Shown: positions 54,553-62,516 of the stretch, in pieces
Numbering within the stretch: position 1 is the first letter of the stretch
Layout: every line of letters begins with the position of its first letter
Assembly: GCF_000012865.1 (NCBI RefSeq)
Contig: NC_007503.1
Coordinates: 1,054,001 to 1,118,000, forward strand
Length of the DNA: 64,000 bases
Origin: Carboxydothermus hydrogenoformans Z-2901
GTDB lineage: Bacteria; Bacillota; Z-2901; Carboxydothermales; Carboxydothermaceae
Reading direction: 5' to 3'
Program-made: the position numbers and the translations under genes
The notes under the pieces: generated by a model
What the model was told of the DNA's origin: nothing
What the model saw: only the letters and a program-made list of their open reading frames with translations
Databases searched by the model: none

Positions 54553-55410
54553 ATGTTTGGTTTCTTTAAACTTCCCAAAAACCTTGCAGAAACTGAATTC
54601 GGGTTAAAATTCAAGGCTACTTATTGTACCCTCTGTAAAGAATTAGGCTCAAAATTCGAAGGCTTTAAACTATTCAACAATTACGATTTCACCTTCTGGG
54701 CACTTTTTATAGATTCTTTTTTTGATGAAAATCCTAACGTGGTTAGTTTTTTTTGCCCGTATACTGTAAAAAAGAAATTTCGTTATAATAAACCTACTTT
54801 TGGCATCGTAAAAGCAGCATATTACACAAAACTTTTTATGCGCTTAAAGTTAATCGACTTTTTGCAGGACCTACCAATAAAGCATATTGTTGCCCGGAAT
54901 TTATTTGACTCTCTTTTACACGAACAACATCTTAGAGAAAAAAATAAATTACAGACCCTAGAATACTATGGAGAAATTTCGGGAGTTCTTTTGGGTATAA
55001 TTACGGCAGATACATTGGTCGAACGTCATGTTTCTTTCGATAAAATTTTTGCTGCTTATAATCTTTCTTATTTTATTGGACGCTATATTTATTTAGTTGA
55101 TGCCCTTAGTGATTTTAAAAAGGATATAATTTTACGCAGATTTAATGCAATATTAGCAGCTTATCCGGATTTGAAAAATAAAAGGTACGGAAAAACTTTT
55201 TACGAAATTAATTTCGTCTTGTACCGCCATTTGGAAATAATAAAAAAGTACCTACTTGATTTAAATAACAGGTTTGCTCCGGAAATGATAGTTGTCTTAC
55301 AAAATAGTTACATCAAAGCTATTGAGCTATTTTTAAAAAACTTATCCCTAAGGGAGGATGAATATGGAAACTTACCTGAATCTTGGCGCCTACTTACCAA
55401 AAAATCTTGA
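54553..55410 (+). CDS. DUF5685 family protein
   Basis: A 285-residue protein. It begins MFGFFKLPKNLAETEFGLKFKATYCTLCKELG, matching the start pattern of DUF5685 with its CxxC pair, and FCPYTVKKKF adds another cysteine. Largely helical, no transmembrane segment. Function unknown. It shares a four-gene neighbourhood; the 3' end overlaps the following gene by 47 bp, so translation is coupled. Confidence 0.7.
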   Translation: MFGFFKLPKNLAETEFGLKFKATYCTLCKELGSKFEGFKLFNNYDFTFWALFIDSFFDENPNVVSFFCPYTVKKKFRYNKPTFGIVKAAYYTKLFMRLKLIDFLQDLPIKHIVARNLFDSLLHEQHLREKNKLQTLEYYGEISGVLLGIITADTLVERHVSFDKIFAAYNLSYFIGRYIYLVDALSDFKKDIILRRFNAILAAYPDLKNKRYGKTFYEINFVLYRHLEIIKKYLLDLNNRFAPEMIVVLQNSYIKAIELFLKNLSLREDEYGNLPESWRLLTKKS

Positions 55411-55729
55411 ACTTTACTGGGAAAAGATAAAGGAAAAACCCCTAACTGAACAAATAAAATACGTAACAGCGGATTTAAAAAACGGCCTTAGCGGTGAGTA
55501 CTGGTATTTATTGGGAATTTTATACGATCTTGCTGGTGAGTTTTCAAAAGCTTTTCGGGCCTTTGAAAAAGCAGAACCATTTCTTCAAGATAAAATTTTT
55601 AATTATTATCCCCATCATCCCCGTGGCTACCGCAGAGAAGGTCTTTCTTTATGTGATGTGGCGTGTGGTGCCTGCTTGTTAGACACCTGCTGCGAATGCA
55701 TGGGAGGAGATTTCATTTCGTGCTGTTAA
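55364..55729 (+). CDS. Small protein with cysteine-rich C-terminus
   Basis: A 121-residue protein. The N-terminal ~85 residues are helical and TPR-like (YWYLLGILYDLAGEFSKAFRAFEKA). The last 25 hold eight cysteines in a pattern C-x3-C-x2-C-x4-CC-x-C-x7-CC beginning CDVACGACLLDTCCEC, likely a metal-binding or thiol-modified tail. ATG 55364 lies 6 nt after AGGGAGG; ATG 55358 overlaps that site. Function unknown; see its neighbours. Confidence 0.6.
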   Translation: METYLNLGAYLPKNLELYWEKIKEKPLTEQIKYVTADLKNGLSGEYWYLLGILYDLAGEFSKAFRAFEKAEPFLQDKIFNYYPHHPRGYRREGLSLCDVACGACLLDTCCECMGGDFISCC

Positions 55730-56244
55730 AGAAAGATCTTATGGCAACTTTTCTTGGAAGTTTGGCTTTTTTAGCAACATTTGTTGCAGAATATTTTCAC
55801 ATCGCTCCAAGGGTAATAGGCATTGGTGTTGGTTTTTTGGTGTTATTTTGCAGCAATTTTTTAGGAAAGCGCCAGGCATTTCTTTACGTGCTGATATTAA
55901 CTATTTTAGCGGTATTATTTCTTAATCCTATAGTTGCTTTAAAATATTTCTTGCTTTACCTACTTATGCCACTCTTGCTGGCAATAGGTGATGGTAAACT
56001 TTCTTTAAAAATCCTAACCCTTATTATTGGTAGCGGAGGAATATTTTTATACTTATTAGCTTATTTAAAATACTTTAAATTTATTTACATCCTAAGTTAT
56101 AAAATAAATAGTATTGGATACTTAATAGTGATTGCAATTTTTGGCGCAGCTGTGTATTATTTAATTTTAACTTACGGATGGACTTACATAAGAAAAAATA
56201 TTCCGGCTAATTTCTTAAATTATTTATCAAATATTCTTGACTAA
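55720..56244 (+). CDS. Six-helix membrane protein of unknown function
   Basis: A ~174-residue membrane protein with about six hydrophobic segments (ATFLGSLAFLATFVAEYF, GIGVGFLVLFCSNFLG, FLYVLILTILAVLFL, FLLYLLMPLLLAI and two more). The start is unsure: GTG 55720 sits behind GGGAGGAG, and ATG 55741 is possible. It overlaps the preceding gene and ends the cluster; tRNA-Pro follows after 34 bp. Confidence 0.55.
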   Translation: MLLKKDLMATFLGSLAFLATFVAEYFHIAPRVIGIGVGFLVLFCSNFLGKRQAFLYVLILTILAVLFLNPIVALKYFLLYLLMPLLLAIGDGKLSLKILTLIIGSGGIFLYLLAYLKYFKFIYILSYKINSIGYLIVIAIFGAAVYYLILTYGWTYIRKNIPANFLNYLSNILD

Positions 56245-56278
56245 CAAAAAAAAATGATGCATAATATAATAGCGACAA

Positions 56279-56355
56279 CGGGTTGTAGCGCAGTTTGGTA
56301 GCGCGCCACATTCGGGATGTGGAGGCCGTGGGTTCAAGTCCCGCCAACCCGACCA
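56279..56355 (+). tRNA. tRNA-Pro (anticodon CGG)
   Basis: 77 nt with CGGGTTG/CAACCCG acceptor, anticodon loop TTCGGGA, T-loop GGTTCAAGTCC and encoded ACCA. An integrase remnant lies on its 3' side, so its 3' end is the likely attachment site of a lost element. Confidence 0.95.
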
Positions 56356-56363
56356 TTGAAAAT

Positions 56364-56400
56364 AAAGCCCCGCAAGGAGTTGCGGGGCTTTACTATTTTT
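56364..56400 (+). terminator. Terminator after tRNA-Pro(CGG)
   Basis: Stem AAGCCCCGCAA/TTGCGGGGCTT with a 4-nt loop, then TACTATTTTT. The 12-bp stem also stands opposite the integrase remnant, so it might serve both strands. Confidence 0.88.
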
Positions 56401-56426
56401 ACCAGATGCGTTTATTTGTATGATTG

Positions 56427-57032
56427 CTAAAAGACATCCGAGTGTCCCAATCTTTCGGAAATTATTTTTGCGGGAACGCCGGCCGCTAAAAGAAAAGTGG
56501 CGTAAAAATGCCGGAGATCATGAAAACGTGCCTGAATCCCAAGTTTTATTACAGTTTTAATAAATACTCTGGTAACATAGTCAGGTCGCAAAGACAGTCC
56601 ATCTTCATAGATGCAAATATAACCAGTATCATTATAAGCAGGACCAAGATTTTTTATGTTCATTAATTTTTTCCTTTGCTTTTAGTAATTCCTTTTTAAC
56701 TATTTCAGGCATGAAAAACAGCTCTTCCATGACCTGATTTAGGCTCTTTTTCATACGGTTTTCCTTTAACAGAAACAATATTACGACGAACAAAGACTAC
56801 TCCATTATCCATATCTATATCTTCCCATTTTAAGCCAAGGGCTTCCCCTTGACGTAAACCTAAAAAAGCCGAGAGAAAAATTGGCATATACGCAGGTTCG
56901 CCATCAATTGCTTTTAAAATAGATTCCACATCTCTTGGAATTAAAACAAACATTTACTTTTGGTTTTGGCTTTCCTGGTGGTTCAATTTCATCGCGGGGG
57001 ATTTTGGCAACAAGATTCCATTTGAATGCCAT
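56427..57032 (-). pseudogene. Tyrosine recombinase (phage-type integrase) remnant
   Basis: Three pieces in different frames give one integrase. MAFKWNLVAKIPRDEIEPP (from 57032) is followed after a shift near 56953 by IPRDVESILKAI...GLRQGEALGLKWEDIDMDNG, holding the first catalytic Arg. After another shift near 56715 comes EIVKKELLKAKEKINE...LGIQARFHDLRHFYATFLLAAG, holding HxxR, and the end LGHSDVF. The C-terminal catalytic Tyr region is missing. The N-terminal half with the core-binding domain is also absent. It points at tRNA-Pro, so it is the scar of an integrated element. Confidence 0.8.
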
Positions 57033-57456
57033 GTTTTAAATTTTAAATTTTGAAACTAGGAAAACTCCATTTATCTTTAATTTTATTTTGTTAAATTTAT
57101 ATCTTATCAGCTAGAAGGATTTAATTTGTTTGCATCGAATTAGTAATTTAAAGCAGATAAATGTCGTCGATGTTTTAGGGTTTTGGCATTCTTGGATTTC
57201 GACGACGATTTTAAGGTTTTCACACTCGCTTAAAAATGAAAAATTTCTATTTAAGAAAAAATAAAAATAAAACTTCATATAACATAAATTTAGCAAGATA
57301 TTTTGCTTCTACCTTCAGAAAGTTTGAATTATTAAGAAGAGAAAAGTGTTAAATATTGCAGAATATTCTTGATTCTAATCGTATATTTATTTTTAATTTT
57401 TTAAACTATATGTGGGGTAACCTAAAAAATTTCAGAGAAATAAGGAGGAATGAAAA
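57033..57456. other. AT-rich intergenic region
   Basis: 424 bp with no convincing gene. The strand-asymmetric run at 57100-57300 includes a minus-strand frame that I regard as noise. The last bases before 57457 carry AAGGAGGAATG, the ribosome site of the amidase gene. A promoter presumably lies here. Confidence 0.4.
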
Positions 57457-58536
57457 ATGGCAAGTCGTATTGTGCATACCACTAAAATGACTTGGGTATT
57501 GGACCCCCGGGAGCCAATGCTAGGCCCTGTAGTAGATGGGGGAACAATTGTTGCCCGAGTTTCACCCGGGTGCTGGGGTCCTATGATTACTCCTGATTAT
57601 CCTAGTGGTCACGAAGTTACTCATCCTGTTGCAGTTGAAGGTGCTGAAGTAGGAGATGCGGTTTTAATTAAAATAAAGAAAATAAACGTCTTGTCGCTAG
57701 CAACGACATCCGGTACTGACAGTTTTAATGATGGCAATTATGTTGGTGATCCTTTTGTTGCCAAAAGATGTCCGGGATGTGGAGCAATTAATCCCAAAAC
57801 ATATGTAGATGGGATTGGCGAAGACGCCATAAAATGTGTAAACTGCCACACTCCTGTTAAGCCTTTTCATTTAGATAACGGTTACACAATGCTTTTTAAT
57901 GAAGAAAGGACCATAGGTATTACTGTTCCTCCAGAGTTGGCTAAGGAAATAGCAAAACAAGCAAGTCATTTTAGCGCAATTCCCCCTGAATCACATCAGT
58001 ATTCCTCAAACCTTATTGCCAAAGGTGACCTAGCTGGAGTGTTGACTCGTGTTCGTCCGATGGTTGGGAATATTGGCTCATGTCCAGCTGTTCCTATGCC
58101 ATCTTCACACAATGCTGGAGATTTTGGTAGTTTCCTTTTAGGTGCTCCTCATGATTATGCGCTTACTGAGGAACAACTTCTTTTAAGAACAGACGGCCAT
58201 ATGGATATAAACGAAGTTTGTGAAGGAACAATGATAATTGTACCGGTAAAAGTTCCGGGAGCTGGGATATATGTCGGCGATGTCCATGCCATGATGGGGG
58301 ATGGTGAGGTAGCTGGTCATACTACCGATGTTGCAGCTGAAGTAATTATTGAAGTCAAAGTAATAAAAGGTTTAAAAATTGATGGTCCTATCATTTTACC
58401 AAGACCTGAAGACTTACCATATTTAGCCCGTCCATATACTGAAGAAGAGAAGAATAAAGCACGTCATTTAGCAGAGATTTACGGATTTAATGTGGAAACA
58501 GAAATGTACCCACTTCAGGTGTTTCTACTCACATAA
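57457..58536 (+). pseudogene. Acetamidase/formamidase, N-terminal part interrupted by a transposon
   Basis: The first 354 residues match the acetamidase/formamidase family (FmdA_AmdA): GTIVARVSPGCWGPMITPDYPSGHEVTHPV, AEVGDAVLIKIKKINV, a small zinc-ribbon-like insert (CPGCGAINPKTYVDG...CVNCHTP), NIGSCPAVPMPSSHNAGDFG and GDVHAMMGDGEVAGHTTDVAAEV. The true coding part ends at 58519; the frame then runs 17 bp into the transposon, giving a false tail FLLT. The missing C-terminus lies at 61624-61847, in register. A repaired gene would encode 428 residues. Family members release ammonia from short amides. Confidence 0.88.
58514..58519. repeat. Target-site duplication TTCAGG, left copy
   Basis: The 6 bp before the transposon, TTCAGG, are repeated at 61618-61623 on the far side; removing the element and one copy restores the acetamidase reading frame. 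Confidence 0.85.
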
Positions 58537-58567
58537 AATAACCGTCCAATGCTCAGATTTCGTGGCC
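58529..58567 (-). repeat. Left-end repeats (two 17-nt transposase-site-like motifs)
   Basis: ACTCACATAAAATAACC (about 58527-58543) and GCTCAGATTTCGTGGCC (58551-58567) are inverted relatives of the right-end motif; both keep CTCA and a C-rich close. They look like the transposase-binding sites of the left end. A weak third copy (TTTCACATAGTTTGGTC, 59279-59295) lies between the first two genes. Confidence 0.6.
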
Positions 58568-58593
58568 AAATAGAAAAGGAATTTGTTTAGATA

Positions 58594-59274
58594 ATGGCGA
58601 ATAATTGGAGAAAAAATCTAAAGAAGGAGAAAAAGGAAAAGTCTTCGAGTAAGGTTTACGGAGCTGACACTCCCCTTACCGAAGACTTTCCTCCATACCG
58701 TACTTTGATTGTAACTTATCTTGGAGCTTCAGTAAAGGAGTATTTAGAAAATTACTTAAATTTTTTGGAAGAAAACCAATGGTATTGCCCGGTTTGTAGT
58801 GCAAAGATGTCTTTTCACGGATGGTATCGACGAAAAATAATAACCTTAGATGGAACTACTACTAGAATTCCAATAGCCCGCTATCGCTGTTCTAACTGCC
58901 GGAAAACCCATGCCATTTTACCGGATTTTGTTGCGCCTTACCGCCATTATTCCCAGGTTTTGATTGCAGCTGTAGTTGAAGAAGTAGTTTCCAAGCAGGT
59001 ACCGCCAGAACGGGTCGAGGGCAATCAGGATATTCCCACTACTCGGCGATGGATACGCCGATTTCTAAAGCGATGTCATGAGGTTATAGGCGTTTTAGAA
59101 AGTATAGCTTTTAGATACACCGGGCAAATAAAATCGCTTCTAACGGAAGCACGGTCGTCGCCCTGGGAGCAAATGCTTGCGGCTTTAGAACTACTGCCGG
59201 CGGTAAAAGCTACTTCGGTGTTTGGTGCGGTAAATCTCTGGCTGACCATGGACGTGGTCGGCCTCTGGCTTTAA
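58594..59274 (+). CDS. DUF6431 zinc-ribbon protein of the transposon
   Basis: A 226-residue protein. An N-terminal basic stretch (KNLKKEKKEKSSSK) is followed by a zinc ribbon, CPVCSAKMSFHGWYRRK...YRCSNCRKTHAILPDF, then a helical domain with many Arg (PTTRRWIRRFLKRCHE). It matches DUF6431, proteins found next to transposase/ExeA pairs. A DNA-binding or target-choice role is inferred from zinc ribbon and position. ATG 58594; a ribosome site is not clear. Confidence 0.8.
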   Translation: MANNWRKNLKKEKKEKSSSKVYGADTPLTEDFPPYRTLIVTYLGASVKEYLENYLNFLEENQWYCPVCSAKMSFHGWYRRKIITLDGTTTRIPIARYRCSNCRKTHAILPDFVAPYRHYSQVLIAAVVEEVVSKQVPPERVEGNQDIPTTRRWIRRFLKRCHEVIGVLESIAFRYTGQIKSLLTEARSSPWEQMLAALELLPAVKATSVFGAVNLWLTMDVVGLWL

Positions 59275-59362
59275 CTAATTTCACATAGTTTGGTCTCCTG
59301 GCCATTCTTGGGATTGTGGTATGGTGAATTTAACACCATATTTAAACAAGGAGATGGTCAGG

Positions 59363-60700
59363 TTGCCAAAGGAATTATCTTATCAGCAAGAAATTGCTCT
59401 TAAACGTTTTGCTCTGATAGCACCTTTGCTGGAGCCGGATTTAGAAGCGGCGGAAAAGCGCCAACGCCGGAAAGAAATCTTAGCCAGGAGTGAAATTTCC
59501 TCCCGTACCCTGCGCCGCTACTTACAACTTTACCGCCAGCAGGGTTTATCCGGTCTTATGCCAAAAATCCGGTCTGATAATGGAAGCAGTCGTACTATAA
59601 GCCATGAAATAATCGAAGAGGCGGTAAAACTTAAGGAAGAACTTCCGGAACGGAGTGTAAGCCAAATCATAGCGATTTTAGAAGGAGAAAAGAAAGTTCC
59701 TGCAGGAATGTTAGCCCGGTCTACCCTTGGAAGGCATCTTTCTCGTTTAGGCCTAACCCAAAAGGAAGCTAACCAAAAGATATCAGGGCACAGGCGTTTT
59801 GCAAAAGAACAGCGTAATCGCCTCTGGCAAGCAGATATCAAATATGGGCCGTATCTACCGCATCCAAAGAATCCCAAACGCAAAGTGCGAACTTATTTAG
59901 TGGCATTTATCGATGATGCTACTCGTCTTCTTTGTCATGGAGAGTTTTATCTTGACCAGAAGAGGCCAGTTTTAGAAGATTGTTTTCGTAAAGCCATCTT
60001 GAAACGAGGAATCCCGGATGCGGTATATGTAGATAATGGCAAGATTTTTGTTTCCCGCTGGTTTCGTTTGGGATGTGCCAGGCTGGGGATAAGGCCAATT
60101 AATACTAAGCCATATTCACCTGAATCTAAGGGGAAAATTGAAAGGTTTAACCGCACCGTTGAGTCTTTTATAGCCGAAATAGAACTGCAACAACCTGAGA
60201 CCCTGGCAGAACTTAACCAGGCTTTTGCTGTTTGGGTTGAAGAAGGTTATAACCACCACCCGCACAGCTCTTTAGAAAACGAAACTCCGGCTAACCGTTT
60301 CCAGAAGGATACCCGGCGTTTACGGTTTGCCAGCCTGGAAGAATGTCGGGAAGCTTTCCTCTGGGAAGCAAGTCGTCGGGTAGATAAAACAGGATGTATC
60401 AAACTTGAAGGACGGTTTTATGAAATTGGTTTGGAATGGATACGAAAAACCGTTGATCTCCGTTACGACCCTTTTGACTTAGAAAGTATCGAGTTCTGGT
60501 ATAACGGCCAAAAGCAGGGACTGGCCAAGCCTTTGGTTATCCAGGAATACAACAACCTTGCTGCAAAAAATAAAAAAGAGCAAGAAAATAAAACACCAAA
60601 AACTTCCCGCCTCTTAACAGTACTTGAAGAAAGAAGTATTGAACGCCGCCGGCGAAAATTAGGGGCCATACCCTTCCGCCAGCTGGAAGGGGGTAAGTAA
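59363..60700 (+). CDS. DDE (rve-type) transposase
   Basis: A 445-residue DDE transposase with an N-terminal helix-turn-helix (EISSRTLRRYLQLYRQQGLSGLMPK), a second HTH-like region, then an integrase core: first Asp in WQADIKYG, second in VYVDNGKIFVS, Glu in SKGKIERFNRTVE. A mu-C-like beta-barrel tail follows. TTG 59363 is 11 nt after AAGGAG; an ATG at 59354 touches that site, and 59321 would begin inside the promoter region. Cuts and joins the element ends, likely with the ATPase encoded next. Confidence 0.88.
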   Translation: MPKELSYQQEIALKRFALIAPLLEPDLEAAEKRQRRKEILARSEISSRTLRRYLQLYRQQGLSGLMPKIRSDNGSSRTISHEIIEEAVKLKEELPERSVSQIIAILEGEKKVPAGMLARSTLGRHLSRLGLTQKEANQKISGHRRFAKEQRNRLWQADIKYGPYLPHPKNPKRKVRTYLVAFIDDATRLLCHGEFYLDQKRPVLEDCFRKAILKRGIPDAVYVDNGKIFVSRWFRLGCARLGIRPINTKPYSPESKGKIERFNRTVESFIAEIELQQPETLAELNQAFAVWVEEGYNHHPHSSLENETPANRFQKDTRRLRFASLEECREAFLWEASRRVDKTGCIKLEGRFYEIGLEWIRKTVDLRYDPFDLESIEFWYNGQKQGLAKPLVIQEYNNLAAKNKKEQENKTPKTSRLLTVLEERSIERRRRKLGAIPFRQLEGGK

Positions 60701-60702
60701 AA

Positions 60703-61506
60703 ATGTTTGAACACTTTTTTGGTTTTCACCGCACCCCCTTCGGGAGGGATCTGCCGGTAAACTCTTTGTTTACCACTCCTGCCCATGAAGAGCTGGTATC
60801 CAGGCTTAAATATGCAGCGGAAAAACGCCTCTTTGCCCTAATTACCGGCGAAGTAGGAGCAGGTAAGTCCACAGCATTACGGCAACTATTATCGCTATTA
60901 AACCCCAATAAGTACCGGGTTATTTATATTAGCGATTCTGGTCTAACTCCCAGGCATTTTTACTGGGAAGCCCTGCGGCAGCTTGACTGTGAGCCACGCT
61001 TTAACCGGGGACAGGCTAAACGTCAGCTGCATCAGGTTATCCTTGACTTAGCAGAAAATCAACAGAAAATACCGGTAGTTATTGTGGATGAAGCTCATCT
61101 CCTTGACCGGGAAATGCTTGAAGAAATACGCTTTCTTTTGAATTTTCGCATGGATTCGTATAATCCAATGAGTCTAATTCTGGTAGGTCAGCCAGAACTG
61201 CGCCGTATCTTACAACTTCAGGTTTATGAAGCTATTGCTCAGAGGATTAACCTTCGCTACCACCTTCCGCCCATGGAACGGGAGGAAGCAAAAGGCTATG
61301 TGGCCCACCATCTCAGGACAGCCGGGGCAAGTTCAGCAATTTTTACCGATGATGCCTTGGATATGGTCTATGAGTATGCTGGGGGTATTGCCCGGAAAAT
61401 CAATAACCTGTGCATTGCTTGTCTAATGGCAGCTGCAGCCGAACAGAAACGGCTTATTGATGACCGTATGGTCAAGGTAGTAATTGAAAATGAATTTTCT
61501 GTATAA
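60703..61506 (+). CDS. ExeA/TniB-like AAA ATPase of the transposon
   Basis: A 267-residue AAA+ ATPase: Walker A GEVGAGKSTALRQLL near residue 47, Walker B VVIVDEAHLLDREML, and the ExeA end GGIARKINNLCIACLMAAA. Related proteins (TniB, MuB, TnsC) pick the target and stimulate the transposase. ATG 60703 begins 2 bp after the transposase stop, so they are made together. The gene ends before an 11-bp hairpin. Confidence 0.88.
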   Translation: MFEHFFGFHRTPFGRDLPVNSLFTTPAHEELVSRLKYAAEKRLFALITGEVGAGKSTALRQLLSLLNPNKYRVIYISDSGLTPRHFYWEALRQLDCEPRFNRGQAKRQLHQVILDLAENQQKIPVVIVDEAHLLDREMLEEIRFLLNFRMDSYNPMSLILVGQPELRRILQLQVYEAIAQRINLRYHLPPMEREEAKGYVAHHLRTAGASSAIFTDDALDMVYEYAGGIARKINNLCIACLMAAAAEQKRLIDDRMVKVVIENEFSV

Positions 61507-61517
61507 AATTATGTCAA

Positions 61518-61548
61518 TGGCCAGGCAGTATAAAAAACTGCCTGGCCA
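61518..61548 (+). terminator. Hairpin ending the transposon operon
   Basis: Perfect 11-bp stem TGGCCAGGCAG/CTGCCTGGCCA with a 9-nt A-rich loop, 12 bp after the ATPase stop. It overlaps the first right-end repeat (GGCCA). The U-tract is poor, so it may also protect against read-in. Confidence 0.55.
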
Positions 61549-61610
61549 AATAAAGTGAGCAATATTTGCGGCCACTTAATTTGAGCTAAATGTGGTCAAT
61601 TAGTGTGAGC
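61544..61610 (+). repeat. Right-end array of three 17-nt direct repeats
   Basis: GGCCAAATAAAGTGAGC (61544), GGCCACTTAATTTGAGC (61570) and GGTCAATTAGTGTGAGC (61594) recur with 26- and 24-bp steps. They share GG-C-A, a central TA-rich part and TGAGC. Spacing near two helical turns and position at the end of the element suggest transposase-binding sites. Confidence 0.75.
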
Positions 61611-61617
61611 GGTAACA

Positions 61618-61623
61618 TTCAGG
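61618..61623. repeat. Target-site duplication TTCAGG, right copy
   Basis: Second copy of the 6-bp duplication found at 58514-58519. Confidence 0.85.
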
Positions 61624-61847
61624 TTGTAGGCTCGGGTGTAGATTTAAATAAAGCAACAATAAACGGACTTGAAAGAATGGCTAACTTAACAGGCCTTTCA
61701 ATCTCTGAAGTAAAAAACAGAGCAACTATTACCGGTGACATTCAAATAGGCAGGTTACCAGGAGTAGTACAGGTCACCATGTTAACTCCAAGCAGCATTT
61801 TGAAGAAATTGAATTTACTGGAGATATATGAGGAGCAATATAAGTAA
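61624..61847 (+). pseudogene. Acetamidase/formamidase, C-terminal part
   Basis: The last 74 codons (VGSGVDLNKATINGLERMANL...GDIQIGRLPGVVQVTMLTPSS) carry the typical acetamidase/formamidase C-terminus. An open frame runs back to ATG 61590 inside the transposon right end. Joined to 57457-58519, it restores one 428-residue protein without a frameshift. Confidence 0.85.
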
Positions 61848-62516
61848 AGGAAACACACTAAATTTGTAAAGTAAATCAGGCGGGGTAACCCGCCTGATAT
61901 GTGTCTTTCTTGGCTTGTATTATCGATAAGAATATGGCCATGTATAACTATACTTAAAATACAGGGGCAAGAAATACTTTTTAGTGTTTTTTATAGTTCT
62001 TTACTTTTTAAATAATTTAAAAGGAAGTTAGATATTAAATTTCTATTTCGAGTCCACCGCACTCTGACTTTAATTAAATCTGCTAGCTGCCCAGCTTAGT
62101 AACAATAATCTGTTGGAAGATAAATAAGTTTTTTTGCTTCATCCTGGGTTAAATCTGTTTCTTTTTTATTTAGTTAAATCTAACTCACACCTTTTTATTG
62201 TTCGGAATTTATTTTTTGCCTGGACATGGTCAGCCCTGGATAATGTATGTATTACCGGAGTTGACGCGAAATAGCTTGATGTTATATGGAGGGTAGTATT
62301 TGGTGAAATAAGTAAAGTAGGATAGTTTTTAAAAATAATTTTGGGAAAAGAGGAGGAAAATTTTTAAGTTACTGGTAATAAAGTGCAATAATGTATAACA
62401 ATGCCGCTGTAAGTACATTAAATGTTGATGCCTCGAATAGGTTAAAATTTTTTTCGCGATAAAATTCCTAAAGGGCGGGAGTGGCACAATCCTTTTTTGA
62501 AAGGATGGAAATAACA
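61848..62516. other. 669-bp non-coding region before the regulator gene
   Basis: No gene is apparent. It holds a hairpin at 61875-61898 and AT-rich sequence, and TGGCACAATCCTTTTTT at 62482-62498, which resembles a sigma-54 -24 box without a proper -12. The regulator's promoter presumably lies here. Confidence 0.4.
61875..61898 (+). terminator. Hairpin after the amidase gene
   Basis: Perfect 10-bp stem ATCAGGCGGG/CCCGCCTGAT with a GTAA loop, 27 bp after the amidase stop. It is followed by ATGTGTCTTTCTT, a weak T-tract. Probably the original terminator of the amidase gene. Confidence 0.7.

Larger units (their letters stand above)
58520..61617 (+). mobile_element. Three-gene transposon with TG...CA ends
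   Basis: The element is 3,098 bp. Left end starts TGTTTCTACTCACA and the right end, read inward, TGTTACCGCTCACA; over the first 24 positions 17 match, with shared TGTT, CTCACA and ACC blocks. TTCAGG is duplicated on both sides. It carries a DUF6431 zinc-ribbon protein, a DDE transposase and an ExeA/TniB-type ATPase, an arrangement like that of Tn5053/Tn7-related elements rather than a simple IS. The inner ends hold repeated 17-nt motifs. No cargo gene is present. Confidence 0.88.

Noticed and set aside
59279-59295. Left end of the transposon placed between DUF6431 and transposase
   Set aside because: This motif matches the end repeat only weakly, while the target duplication and TG...CA ends clearly place the boundary at 58520.
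62482-62498. Sigma-54-like promoter TGGCAC-N5-TTTTT just before the PrpR-like gene
   Set aside because: The -12 part lacks the GC dinucleotide and the start point would fall at or beyond the ribosome site.
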